A DNA stretch of 18,216 nucleotides from JBCCTX01 sp964652565 (GTDB lineage: Bacteria; Bacteroidota; Bacteroidia; J057). The stretch lies in assembly GCA_964652565.1 (NCBI GenBank), contig CAZZEC010000124.1:1-18216 (forward strand), in the 5' to 3' direction. Shown here in pieces: positions 8,899-16,687 of the stretch (positions within the stretch are counted from its first letter, which is position 1; each line of letters starts with the position of its first letter). Below the pieces are notes generated by a model. The model had not been told where the DNA came from, ran no database searches, and was given only the letters and a program-made list of their open reading frames with translations. The position numbers and the translations under genes are program-made.

Positions 8899-8948
8899 AC
8901 AGCAAAGCATGCGACAATTAGGGATATAAATTTTGCATGCTGAGCTGT
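8899..8948 (-). terminator. Imperfect inverted repeat after the ATP-grasp gene, possible terminator
   Basis: The arms at 8899-8912 and 8935-8948 pair at 12 of 14 positions (ACAGC, GCATGC and their complements), with a 22-nt spacer. Read on the - strand it lies about 60 bp after the stop of the ATP-grasp gene and is followed by a T-rich run (ATTAATTATTTTTG). A terminator or attenuator before the C45 gene is plausible, but the long loop makes this weak. Confidence 0.3.
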
Positions 8949-9006
8949 ATTTCAATCTTAGATAGCCTTTTATGCACAAGGCGTTCCTGTAAAATGTTGG
9001 CTAGTG

Positions 9007-10527
9007 CTATAGATATTTAAATCCACCACTCTCTGAGAGTTTGTCCTCTATCTCTTGAGCTTCTTGAATAGGATGAGATTCAAATTGAGCGTGAATGGCA
9101 TCTATCCATTTTTTAGCTCTTGGTGTAAGCTTGAAGTCATCGGTCATCAATCTGCCTCTCATGACTAATATACCCATATCAGCTCCTTCATAGAGATAAT
9201 CCCCTTTGTTCATGATTCTAAGGAAAAAAGCTTCTGCTTCTTTTTCTACGTATCTTCTATGTGTATCCATACGGTCAAATGAGATGTTTCCATCATCTTT
9301 CATCATCCAAATACCTGATTTAGGAGCTGCAGATACGTATTCTATCGTATCTGAAGTATGTTTGATTACTAATTGACTCCAACTATCTATATTTTCAGGA
9401 TTAGACCATCTGTTATTGATTTCATCTACATCTAGTTCAAAGGGTTGATCCATCCATTCAAGTATATGGAATACAAATAGCGGAACATCTGCCAGTGCAA
9501 ATACCGCATGGTTAGTAATAGAACTCGCTCCGGTAACCCTTGGGTTCAATTCTCCTAAATAGATGTTTTGATCATCTTGATCAATTAGGAAATCCAGTTC
9601 AAAGTATCCTTTATAGCCTTCCTCTCTTAGCTGATCCCCAAATTGTTGCGTATATTTTTGTGCTTTTTCTCTTATTTCCTGTGTAAAAGCATGGGGAAAT
9701 ATTTCATTTCCACACCAACCACCTTTATAGGGTGTCAACTCCTTAAATCCTACGAGTTCTGTCATTAATGGTGCAACAATAGTACCATTGCGTGTAACAC
9801 ATGCTTCAATAGCTGTCCCCCGACAGTTGATGCGCTTCATGATTTTAACCTCCTCTTCTTTCTCAATTTCTTCTGCATGTTTGTTGTACTCTTCTTCATT
9901 GGAAATAAAGAATGTAGTATGTCCAGAATCCCCAAAAGGGGTCTGTATGACCAAGTCTGTTCCTAGGTTTTCTGCGACATGAAGTAAGTGCGTATAATTC
10001 TCAACCTTAGAGAGTACATAAGGTACGCAAGGGACTTGCGCCTTCTCTGCAATTCGGTTGGTGTTGACCTTGTTATCCAATGAATTTCGAAGCTCTGCAG
10101 AAGGGAATATTAATTCTAAGCCCAGTTCCCGAGTTAATCGCTCCGTTTCTTCATCAAACATTAAAAACAATACTTTTCCTGACTGTTTGGCATTGTTATT
10201 TTTTTCGATGAAGGATGTTACTTCAGGATGTGTGAGGAGATAATTATTGATATCTTCGATGCTTTGGAATTCTTCATGAGGAAGTTCCTCTATGGGAGAA
10301 AATACATTGGAATGAAGTCCATCAAAGCATTCTATATAGGTAATAAACTTGAAACCTTTTATCCATTCATCAGCACCTAACAAGTTAAAGTTAGTAGCGC
10401 TTATAAAATAGATAGGTGTATCATTCTTATAAAAGAATCTCCGGATATCTGAAATGCCATGTAATGTTGTTGTAGTGGTGACTCCATCTTCAGCTTGATT
10501 GAGTGTATTAGAATTATTGGTGCTCAT
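9007..10527 (-). CDS. Stand-alone ATP-grasp ligase (not a canonical biotin carboxylase)
   Basis: A 506-residue ATP-grasp protein. The central domain shows an ATP-binding beta pair and glycine loop, IQTPFGDSGHTTFF (194-207). Later come the acidic metal-binding elements FELDF (309-313) and GELNPRVTGAS (325-335), with the Glu-x-Asn pattern that coordinates Mg-ATP. Such enzymes form an acyl phosphate from a carboxylate and couple it to an amine or other nucleophile. Homologues are often labelled biotin carboxylase, but the loop is not the GGGGRGM of that enzyme and no carboxyltransferase or biotin carrier gene is near. I start it at 10527 (MSTNNSN). The open frame continues upstream to 10695, but that overlaps the end of the decarboxylase and lacks family sequence. 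It lies 61 bp after the decarboxylase and is probably co-transcribed. The ligated acid and amine are unknown. Confidence 0.82.
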   Translation of the reverse strand: MSTNNSNTLNQAEDGVTTTTTLHGISDIRRFFYKNDTPIYFISATNFNLLGADEWIKGFKFITYIECFDGLHSNVFSPIEELPHEEFQSIEDINNYLLTHPEVTSFIEKNNNAKQSGKVLFLMFDEETERLTRELGLELIFPSAELRNSLDNKVNTNRIAEKAQVPCVPYVLSKVENYTHLLHVAENLGTDLVIQTPFGDSGHTTFFISNEEEYNKHAEEIEKEEEVKIMKRINCRGTAIEACVTRNGTIVAPLMTELVGFKELTPYKGGWCGNEIFPHAFTQEIREKAQKYTQQFGDQLREEGYKGYFELDFLIDQDDQNIYLGELNPRVTGASSITNHAVFALADVPLFVFHILEWMDQPFELDVDEINNRWSNPENIDSWSQLVIKHTSDTIEYVSAAPKSGIWMMKDDGNISFDRMDTHRRYVEKEAEAFFLRIMNKGDYLYEGADMGILVMRGRLMTDDFKLTPRAKKWIDAIHAQFESHPIQEAQEIEDKLSESGGFKYL

Positions 10528-10588
10528 ATATATTGATTTAAGGGTTTGGATTATATTGAAACGATTCATTCTGTATGCAAGCAAGAAA

Positions 10589-13390
10589 TTAATGGTGATC
10601 CTGATGAGAATTATTGGAAACTGTGTGCTGGGTAGTTGCGATCTTAGCGCTTGAATCCGCTTTAGTTTCAAGCACTTGAGATTCCTTAGTTGCATGAGTT
10701 TGCAGTGCTTGTTGTGTAAATACTTTTACCCCAAGTTCTGGCCTATATCCATGTATCTCAGATACATCTAAGGCCAATAAAAACTGAATGATTTCTTTGC
10801 TGATTACTTGCCCTGGAACAAGAACAGGGAATCCCGGTGGATAGGGAATAACAAAAGAGGCCGATACTAATTCGCGATCACTTTTTAGTTCTTCCAGGCA
10901 CTTATCTAATAGGATATATTCACACGTTTCATCTTGGTAGGATAGAAAGTAGGCAGCGCGGATATTACCGCCGGGGATTCCAGGTGCGGAACGAAACGAT
11001 TCATGGAAGTAGCTAAAGTCAGGAAGAGGGGGAAACTCTTCTGTGAGAGAACGTATATTCTTCTCTAACATTTCAGTTTCTTTTTCATTTAAAGAACTGA
11101 AAGAGCCATCTAACTGTCTGGCGATTAGTAATAATGAGTTCATTAGATAAGCTACAGAACTACGAGTCGTCCCTATGTTGGTCATAAACAAGACCGTATT
11201 TCTGGAGGTCTTGTTTATCTGTAAATTGAATTGGTCCATCAGGAATTCATTTTTAAATCGGTCTCCATCTATACCTGTTTTGCCAATAGATAGAGTAATC
11301 TTGGTGGGATCTAACACAAATTCGTCGTTGGTCCAGGCATCTTCCATTCTATTCCATCCTTCTGTAGTTTTGTAATATTCCTTGAGTTCTGAGTTGCGAT
11401 ATTCTTTAGGAATAAAATCTTTGATTGTAAGTACTTCAAAATATTTTTGTAACAAGGGATGATCATCGATCTTCGAACGGAGTACCATCGCCATTTCTAT
11501 ACTTTTCTCTACCAACTCAAATCCTTCAAATTGAACCTGTCTTCTTCCTGCGTCCAGTGATGCTAAAATTTGATAGTTGGGTGAGGTAGATGTATGGGTC
11601 ATATATGCTTCGTGAAAGGCATCGGTTACTTTGCGTTGAAATTCTTCATCCCAAATATGGATCATCGAGCCTTGACGAAAACTCGATAGCGTCTTGTGCG
11701 TGCTTTGGGTCGAATAGACGCGAATTTTTACCTCTTCAGGGTTCGGCAAGTGAGGTTCTTCATGAGACGATAAGTTGTCTATATGTTCTTGATATTCTGC
11801 TGCATATTCCTCACTTTGATATTTGTAGTACAACTTTTTGGCAGCAAACATCCCTGTTCGTTGCTTAAACGTATAGGTGAACCTGGCAAAGGCAAACCAT
11901 GCTTCATCCCACAGAAATATCATATCGGGCTTAATGGCCAACACCTCTTCCATCACCTTTTGTACATTGTACACAAGCCCATCAAAAGTACAATTGGTCA
12001 GTAGCAACATTTTGACCTTATGCAACATATTTGCCGCTTTTAATTCTAGCAACTTTTCTTTGATCACTTTGATAGGAACTGCTCCGTACATGGAATATTT
12101 TTCAATGGGGTAGGAGTCCAGATATATGGGAAAAGCACCTGCTAACACCAATCCGTAATGATGGGACTTATGACAATCGCGATCAATGAGGACGATATCA
12201 CCTGGGCTAACGAGTGCTTGCTGAACAATTTTGTTGGCAGTAGAGGTTCCATTTGTTACAAAGTAGGTTTGTAGAGCACCATAGGCTCTTGCAGCCATCT
12301 TTTGTGCTTTCTTCAACGGACCTTTGGGTTGAAGCAGGGAGTCGAGTCCCCCTGTGGTTGAAGAGGTTTCTGCCAGGAAGAGATTTCTCCCGTAGAACTT
12401 TCCAAAATCTTTGATCCAGTTGGATTTAAATACAGAGTTACCTCTCGACAGGGGCATAGCATGAAATACCCCTGTAGGTTTCTGGCTGTAATTTACTAAT
12501 GCTGAATAAAAAGGAGTTTCATACCGTTCACGAATACCACGTAAAATACTTAGGTGTAACTCCTGGAGATCTTCTTTTTGGTAGAAAATGCGATCAAAAT
12601 GATTAAGGGTGCTATCCTTTAAGTGAGTTAGCGCAGTGTCGGTGATATAATAGATATTCAATTCGGGTCTGAATTGACGAATAGCAAGACATAACAATGG
12701 ACCGAGGTCCGCATCAGATATATCATCAGGATGATGAATGTTTAATACTTCCCCTATGAAAGGTTTGATGATGGGAGTAATATTTCTCGAAAAGAAGGGA
12801 GGTGCATACCTAATTACGACAGCTTGTATATTATAATTGAATAGGACTGATATTAGTGCATCTTGAAAAGAAGGTTGTACCACAAGATTATAGGAAAAGG
12901 AATCTCCCTTATCTCTCATATCGATAAAACCTTGTTTCAATTCTTTTTCCGCAGATTCTGTTAACTCGTCTACAAACAAGACTTCGAAATACGTTTTTTC
13001 TGATGCATTCAGATGTGATTGAATCCCGGTCTTTTTCATATTTCCATATCGTTCCTTATCATCAGAATCTATGGATACTTTCCGGTATGCGTCGCTCACT
13101 AATAGATGTACTACTTCATTTGTCTTATGTGCCATCGAGGTAAAAGCACCTTGTTTGAAGCAAACTTTTAACTCATGGATAGTCTGCGATCCTGGAAAAG
13201 CATAATATCGCTCCACTACTTCCAATTGGTTGAGCGTGTCTTCAACTAGTGATGAACTGGCGTCTCTCTCTGAAGATGCTGCATGTGATGCCGCAAGTTT
13301 ACTGGTATAGCTTCTCAGATTATTCCAGGTGTCTACCCGATACTGTCCTATATTATAATGTTGTGTGGTAACAAGTTTTTTTGGGTTCAT
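10589..13390 (-). CDS. Extended Orn/Lys/Arg-type PLP-dependent decarboxylase
   Basis: A 933-residue fold-type I PLP enzyme of the Orn/Lys/Arg decarboxylase family, which usually measures about 700-780 residues. Visible elements are TNGTST (379-384) for phosphate binding, DRDCHKSH (403-410), the WDEAW motif (494-498) with the Asp that contacts the pyridine nitrogen, and STHKTL with Lys566 as the Schiff-base lysine. The C-terminal domain carries PGIPGGN and IPYPPGFPVLVPGQ, where the family usually has Glu instead of the final Gln. About 300 residues precede the PLP domain and include a receiver-like wing region. A low-complexity Ser/Thr/Gln/His tail ends the protein. The expected product is a diamine or agmatine plus CO2. 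Arginine, lysine and ornithine cannot be distinguished by eye. The gene lies between the amidohydrolase and the ATP-grasp ligase, both on the same strand. Confidence 0.88.
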   Translation of the reverse strand: MNPKKLVTTQHYNIGQYRVDTWNNLRSYTSKLAASHAASSERDASSSLVEDTLNQLEVVERYYAFPGSQTIHELKVCFKQGAFTSMAHKTNEVVHLLVSDAYRKVSIDSDDKERYGNMKKTGIQSHLNASEKTYFEVLFVDELTESAEKELKQGFIDMRDKGDSFSYNLVVQPSFQDALISVLFNYNIQAVVIRYAPPFFSRNITPIIKPFIGEVLNIHHPDDISDADLGPLLCLAIRQFRPELNIYYITDTALTHLKDSTLNHFDRIFYQKEDLQELHLSILRGIRERYETPFYSALVNYSQKPTGVFHAMPLSRGNSVFKSNWIKDFGKFYGRNLFLAETSSTTGGLDSLLQPKGPLKKAQKMAARAYGALQTYFVTNGTSTANKIVQQALVSPGDIVLIDRDCHKSHHYGLVLAGAFPIYLDSYPIEKYSMYGAVPIKVIKEKLLELKAANMLHKVKMLLLTNCTFDGLVYNVQKVMEEVLAIKPDMIFLWDEAWFAFARFTYTFKQRTGMFAAKKLYYKYQSEEYAAEYQEHIDNLSSHEEPHLPNPEEVKIRVYSTQSTHKTLSSFRQGSMIHIWDEEFQRKVTDAFHEAYMTHTSTSPNYQILASLDAGRRQVQFEGFELVEKSIEMAMVLRSKIDDHPLLQKYFEVLTIKDFIPKEYRNSELKEYYKTTEGWNRMEDAWTNDEFVLDPTKITLSIGKTGIDGDRFKNEFLMDQFNLQINKTSRNTVLFMTNIGTTRSSVAYLMNSLLLIARQLDGSFSSLNEKETEMLEKNIRSLTEEFPPLPDFSYFHESFRSAPGIPGGNIRAAYFLSYQDETCEYILLDKCLEELKSDRELVSASFVIPYPPGFPVLVPGQVISKEIIQFLLALDVSEIHGYRPELGVKVFTQQALQTHATKESQVLETKADSSAKIATTQHTVSNNSHQDHH

Positions 13391-13403
13391 AGTTTTTGTG
13401 TTA

Positions 13404-13426
13404 ATATGAAAAAGGTACTTTCATAT
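13404..13426. repeat. Inverted repeat in the leader of the decarboxylase gene
   Basis: ATATGAAA (13404-13411) and TTTCATAT (13419-13426) are perfect inverted copies with a 7-nt centre, 13 bp upstream of the decarboxylase start codon. Its position within the 115-bp gap after the amidohydrolase gene fits an operator or a leader hairpin near the start site. Function is inferred from position only. Confidence 0.35.
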
Positions 13427-13505
13427 ATAAATGAATCTTCGCTCTGCCTCTGTATTTAGGGCGAGTAAAGGCTGAGAAAGTTTATACTATGGCGACAAGG
13501 TAGGC

Positions 13506-14375
13506 CTATTCAGGCTTTGAAATATTTGGTTTTGAAGGTTTCTTCAATTCGCCTAATTCCTTTAAATAAGGATGCTTTTTCCCTCGTGCATAGATGTCAA
13601 AATACATCTTCCGATCTCTAAAACTCTTTAAAGGTTGTCCTAGACCCAGTATGCCACGCTCTCTTCGTTGTTTGACAAGATCGATATCAATTTCGATAGG
13701 GAGAAGTTGAGCAGTAGGTCCTGCCTTACAAATGGTTCTACCATCTGGATCACAAAATATAGATCTACCAATTCCTCCAGCGTCCAATCCATTCACATCT
13801 ATTACGTAACATTGATTCATGGCTGCTGATGCCTGAACGATTGACAATTCTATATCTCTATCAATCGTTCCCGTTAATGTTGGGTGTATGATTACTTCAA
13901 CTCCTCGTACAGCCATTGTCCTCGTGGTTTCGGGAAACCACATATCGTAACAAATGCTGATCCCAAAGCGACCCACATCTGGGATATCCCAAATGAGAAA
14001 CTTATCTCCTGGACTAACCCCTTCTTCATAAGGATAAAAAGGGAACATTTTAGAATATCTGCCAACAATTTCACCTTCTGGATTAATGACCGAAGCGGTA
14101 TTATAAATGTGTTTACCTTTTTTCTGGAATATTGATCCCGGAATGAGCCAAATTCCATATTTCTTCGCTAGCCCCTGAAACTCCCCTTCTATGGCATTGG
14201 GAAATTTCATAGCATTCTTGGTTAAGGGTCCAAATGCGCATAACTCACTAAAAACGACCATTTGGACCCAGGGGAAAACGTTTAATAGTACATCCAGTTT
14301 AATTTTCATCAAGGGTACATTACTGTGTAATGCAGAAACTGGCATTTGTATACCCGCTACTGAAAATGGTTTCAT
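13506..14375 (-). CDS. Nitrilase-superfamily carbon-nitrogen hydrolase (amidase)
   Basis: A 289-residue member of the nitrilase superfamily with a full Glu-Lys-Cys triad: Glu44 in FSELCAFGP, Lys109 in RYSKMFPF and Cys142 in SICYDMWFPE. The extra conserved Glu (YEEGVSPGD, 116-124) is also present. Length is typical for single-domain aliphatic amidases, formamidase-like enzymes, N-carbamoylputrescine amidase and beta-ureidopropionase. It is cytoplasmic, since there is no signal sequence. The reaction is hydrolysis of an amide or carbamoyl C-N bond, with the substrate unknown. Standing between a GABA transaminase and a basic amino acid decarboxylase, an N-carbamoylputrescine, guanidinobutyramide or acyl-GABA type substrate is reasonable, but no agmatine deiminase gene is in the window. 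It starts 72 bp after the stop of the aminotransferase gene. Confidence 0.88.
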   Translation of the reverse strand: MKPFSVAGIQMPVSALHSNVPLMKIKLDVLLNVFPWVQMVVFSELCAFGPLTKNAMKFPNAIEGEFQGLAKKYGIWLIPGSIFQKKGKHIYNTASVINPEGEIVGRYSKMFPFYPYEEGVSPGDKFLIWDIPDVGRFGISICYDMWFPETTRTMAVRGVEVIIHPTLTGTIDRDIELSIVQASAAMNQCYVIDVNGLDAGGIGRSIFCDPDGRTICKAGPTAQLLPIEIDIDLVKQRRERGILGLGQPLKSFRDRKMYFDIYARGKKHPYLKELGELKKPSKPNISKPE

Positions 14376-14447
14376 GTATGAGGTTGAATAATTTTTTCAA
14401 TATAATTACATGCTCATGAATGCTTTACAGACATGAGAATGCGTGGA

Positions 14448-15761
14448 TTATTGGTTGACAACTTTGCGTATTGCTTCTTCCAGTATATCCAATCCTTTAT
14501 GTAATTGTTCATTTTCAATAACTAGAGGAGAAAGAACTCTAAGCACATTTTTATGTGTACCAGCAGTAATAATGATCAATCCATTTCTTCCACATTCATC
14601 CATTACCTGCTTACACGTTTCGGCGTCAGGATGCATAGGGTCATTATTTTTTACAAATTCCATCGCCATCATAGCTCCCAGCCCTCTCACATCTCCGATT
14701 TGAGGGAAGTTTGACTTCATGTGTTCAAATCGTTGTCTTATGATGTTTCCAACCTCTTCACCACGTGCATTCAAATTATGGTCTTCCATATATTTGATAG
14801 TTGCAAGTGAAGCGGCACAACACACAGGATTACCAATGTATGTCCCGCCTATCGTACTTGGTCCTGCAGCATCCATGACTTCAGCTTTTCCAATTACACA
14901 ACCAATAGGCATGCCTGATCCCATTGATTTTGCCCAGGTAGATATGTCAGGTAATACACCATAATGATCGTAAGCAGCCCAAGCACCAGTCCTACAAAAC
15001 CCGCTTTGAACTTCGTCAAATATCAACATAATATGGTGTTCACTACAGATTTTTCTCAAACCTTCTATATATTTTTTGGGGGCTACATTGAATCCTCCTT
15101 CTCCCTGAACGATCTCTATGATAATAGCAGCTAGATTATCTGTAGAAACCATGGTTTTAAAGTATTCTTCCAGGCGATGAAGCTCTTGCTTTACAAAAGT
15201 CTCTTCATCCATCCCCTGGCCATATCGATAAAAATTGGGAAAAGGAATACGATATACCTCAGGAGCAAATGGACCACATCCTACTTTGTAAGCAACTTTT
15301 GAAGTAAGCGTCATGGCCATCATAGAACGTCCATGAAAAGCATCTGTGTAACATAAGATTCCACTTTTGCCAGTTGCCTGGCGAGCAATCTTGATGGCAT
15401 TTTCTACAGCTTCCGCTCCTGTACTTACAAGGAAAGCTTTAGTAGTTTCTCCGTGGGGGAATATTTCCACTAACTTTTCACAAAGCTCGATATAAATCTC
15501 ATATGTAGTTACATTAAAGCTTGTATGAAGCGCCTGACGTGCCTGATGGGTGATTGCCTCTACTACTGGTTCCGGGCAGTGCCCTGCGTTTACCACCCCA
15601 ATGCCTCCAGCAAAGTCTATCATTTCATTGCCATCTGCGTCAGTGATTATTGCTCCTTTTGCATATTTTGCAGTGGCGGTATTGAAAACTCCTACTCCGT
15701 TGGGGATTACCGACCTTCTACGTTGCATGAGTTCCTCACTTTTCGTTTTACTGCTTATCAT
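14448..15761 (-). CDS. gabT: GabT-like class III 4-aminobutyrate aminotransferase
   Basis: A 437-residue class III PLP aminotransferase that aligns from end to end with E. coli GabT as I recall its sequence (for example ELMQRR at the N-terminus, GAEAVENAIKIAR, IGDVRGLGAM). The PLP lysine is Lys278 in WAKSMGSG, the pyridine-contacting Asp249 lies in DEVQSG, and Glu221 in QGEGGF and Arg408 in NVLRVL sit exactly 10 residues on from GabT Glu211 and Arg398. That Glu/Arg pair switches between GABA and 2-oxoglutarate, supporting 4-aminobutyrate:2-oxoglutarate transamination to succinate semialdehyde and glutamate. 5-aminovalerate or beta-alanine are possible alternative donors. The start matches that of GabT. 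It is the first gene of the minus-strand cluster, with a 9-bp inverted repeat upstream. No succinate semialdehyde dehydrogenase is in the window. Confidence 0.88.
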   Translation of the reverse strand: MISSKTKSEELMQRRRSVIPNGVGVFNTATAKYAKGAIITDADGNEMIDFAGGIGVVNAGHCPEPVVEAITHQARQALHTSFNVTTYEIYIELCEKLVEIFPHGETTKAFLVSTGAEAVENAIKIARQATGKSGILCYTDAFHGRSMMAMTLTSKVAYKVGCGPFAPEVYRIPFPNFYRYGQGMDEETFVKQELHRLEEYFKTMVSTDNLAAIIIEIVQGEGGFNVAPKKYIEGLRKICSEHHIMLIFDEVQSGFCRTGAWAAYDHYGVLPDISTWAKSMGSGMPIGCVIGKAEVMDAAGPSTIGGTYIGNPVCCAASLATIKYMEDHNLNARGEEVGNIIRQRFEHMKSNFPQIGDVRGLGAMMAMEFVKNNDPMHPDAETCKQVMDECGRNGLIIITAGTHKNVLRVLSPLVIENEQLHKGLDILEEAIRKVVNQ

Positions 15762-15817
15762 TTTTATTTTGAGGTTAGTATGTATATTGTTTATAAGATA
15801 TTGTCCTGCTTTAGTCT

Positions 15818-15857
15818 TTATACTATCCTGGTTACCTGTACCTACCTTATAGTATAA
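15818..15857. promoter_or_regulatory. Spaced inverted repeat upstream of gabT, candidate operator
   Basis: TTATACTAT (15818-15826) and ATAGTATAA (15849-15857) are perfect 9-bp inverted copies with a 22-bp spacer, so the half-site centres are 31 bp apart, close to three helical turns. The element ends 57 bp upstream of the gabT start and could bind a dimeric regulator of the cluster. No regulator gene is present in the window, so this is inference from symmetry and position. Confidence 0.35.
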
Positions 15858-15975
15858 TCCATTTTAACTACTCACTGTTTATCTTTTCTCCACTAAAATT
15901 AACTAACGGGGATTTCATATTTTGAAATCTTAAAATATATTGCAATTGAGGAATAAGATAAGTAACTTTTAGTAG

Positions 15976-16007
15976 CTTACAGTGATATAGATAATTATCA
16001 CAGTAAG
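15976..16007. repeat. 12-bp inverted repeat with T-rich flank
   Basis: CTTACAGTGATA (15976-15987) pairs with TATCACAGTAAG (15996-16007) at 11 of 12 positions around an 8-nt loop. On the + strand it is followed by TATTTTTGATC, which gives it the look of an intrinsic terminator. However, no + strand gene lies upstream, so it may end an unannotated small transcript or serve as a protein-binding site. Confidence 0.35.
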
Positions 16008-16429
16008 TATTTTTGATCTATTCAACTGATATTTTTAATGTATGATAAGAAATAATCAATAAAATGCAATTATTTTTTACATACCTGTAATTATTTTTCA
16101 TGTGTCTAAAATTGATTTCAGTTGGATTATTTGTATAAAAAGTGTTGCGGGCAATATTATATAAAGGCGTTTGAACAAAGAGATATTGTAGGATGAACGC
16201 ACCAAATTTCATGAATAATTCATTATTAATTGGTTGTAATTAAAATATTTATAGATTGGATCAATGTAAGCTTCTGATTAGTAGCCGTTAATGATTTTAG
16301 TGCGTTTGCCCTGGAGGTAATGTTCATTGACAATATTCCAACTTTTAGTATTCATCTTGTGTCTTTAAGTGCAGAATATTATATATCGTAAGTCTCATAC
16401 TTTTAACTTATTTATAAATTATCCACGTC

Positions 16430-16687
16430 ATGATCGGTTTCATCATTCTTATTGTTCTAGGAGCTATTGCAGGTGGCATAGCGAAATATATTCACCCTGG
16501 AAAAGATCCTGGTGGTTGGATTGGTACTATCCTGGTAGGTATTGCAGGTTCTTATCTTGGAAGTTTTATTTCTAAATTTGTACCTTTTTTTGATTCTTCC
16601 TTTGGCGAATTGAGCATTGGAGGGATTATCATGGCTGCAGTAGGTGCGCTATTACTATTGTTTATCTACCGCAAAGTGTTTTCATGA
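16430..16687 (+). CDS. GlsB/YeaQ/YmgE family small membrane protein
   Basis: An 85-residue, glycine-rich integral membrane protein with three hydrophobic segments at about 3-17, 31-48 and 61-80. It has the family pattern GAIAGGIAKYI, then GGWIGTILVGIAGSYLG, then GGIIMAAVGALLLLFIYR. Length and motif spacing fit the GlsB/YeaQ/YmgE (transglycosylase-associated) family, which is induced by stress in several bacteria but has no firmly known biochemical role. Its TGA stop overlaps the ATG of the methyltransferase by 4 bp (ATGA at 16684-16687), so translation of the two is probably coupled. Confidence 0.93.
   Translation: MIGFIILIVLGAIAGGIAKYIHPGKDPGGWIGTILVGIAGSYLGSFISKFVPFFDSSFGELSIGGIIMAAVGALLLLFIYRKVFS

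Larger units (their letters stand above)
15762..16429. other. AT-rich intergenic region with inverted repeats, no credible gene
   Basis: These 668 bp separate the divergent aminotransferase and GlsB-like genes, so both promoters must lie here. I find no tRNA-like or known riboswitch pattern and no ORF with protein character. One short - strand frame at 16018-16212 is AT-driven, rich in Asn, Tyr and Ile. Inverted repeats occur at 15818-15857, 15911-15929 (GATTTCA and its inverse around 5 nt) and 15976-16007. Confidence 0.6.

Noticed and set aside
10528..10695. Extension of the ATP-grasp frame upstream to 10695
   Set aside because: The extra 56 residues overlap the 3' end of the decarboxylase and show no family sequence. 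The ATG at 10527 leaves a normal 61-bp gap.
15976..16007. CRP-type operator (GTGA and TCAC halves)
   Set aside because: The GTGA and TCAC blocks are 12 bp apart, not the 6 bp of a CRP site, so the resemblance is superficial.
16018..16212. A 64-codon open frame on the - strand in the intergenic region
   Set aside because: Its composition (Asn, Tyr, Ile, Lys) simply reflects AT-rich DNA. There is no motif, signal or membrane pattern and no plausible start context.
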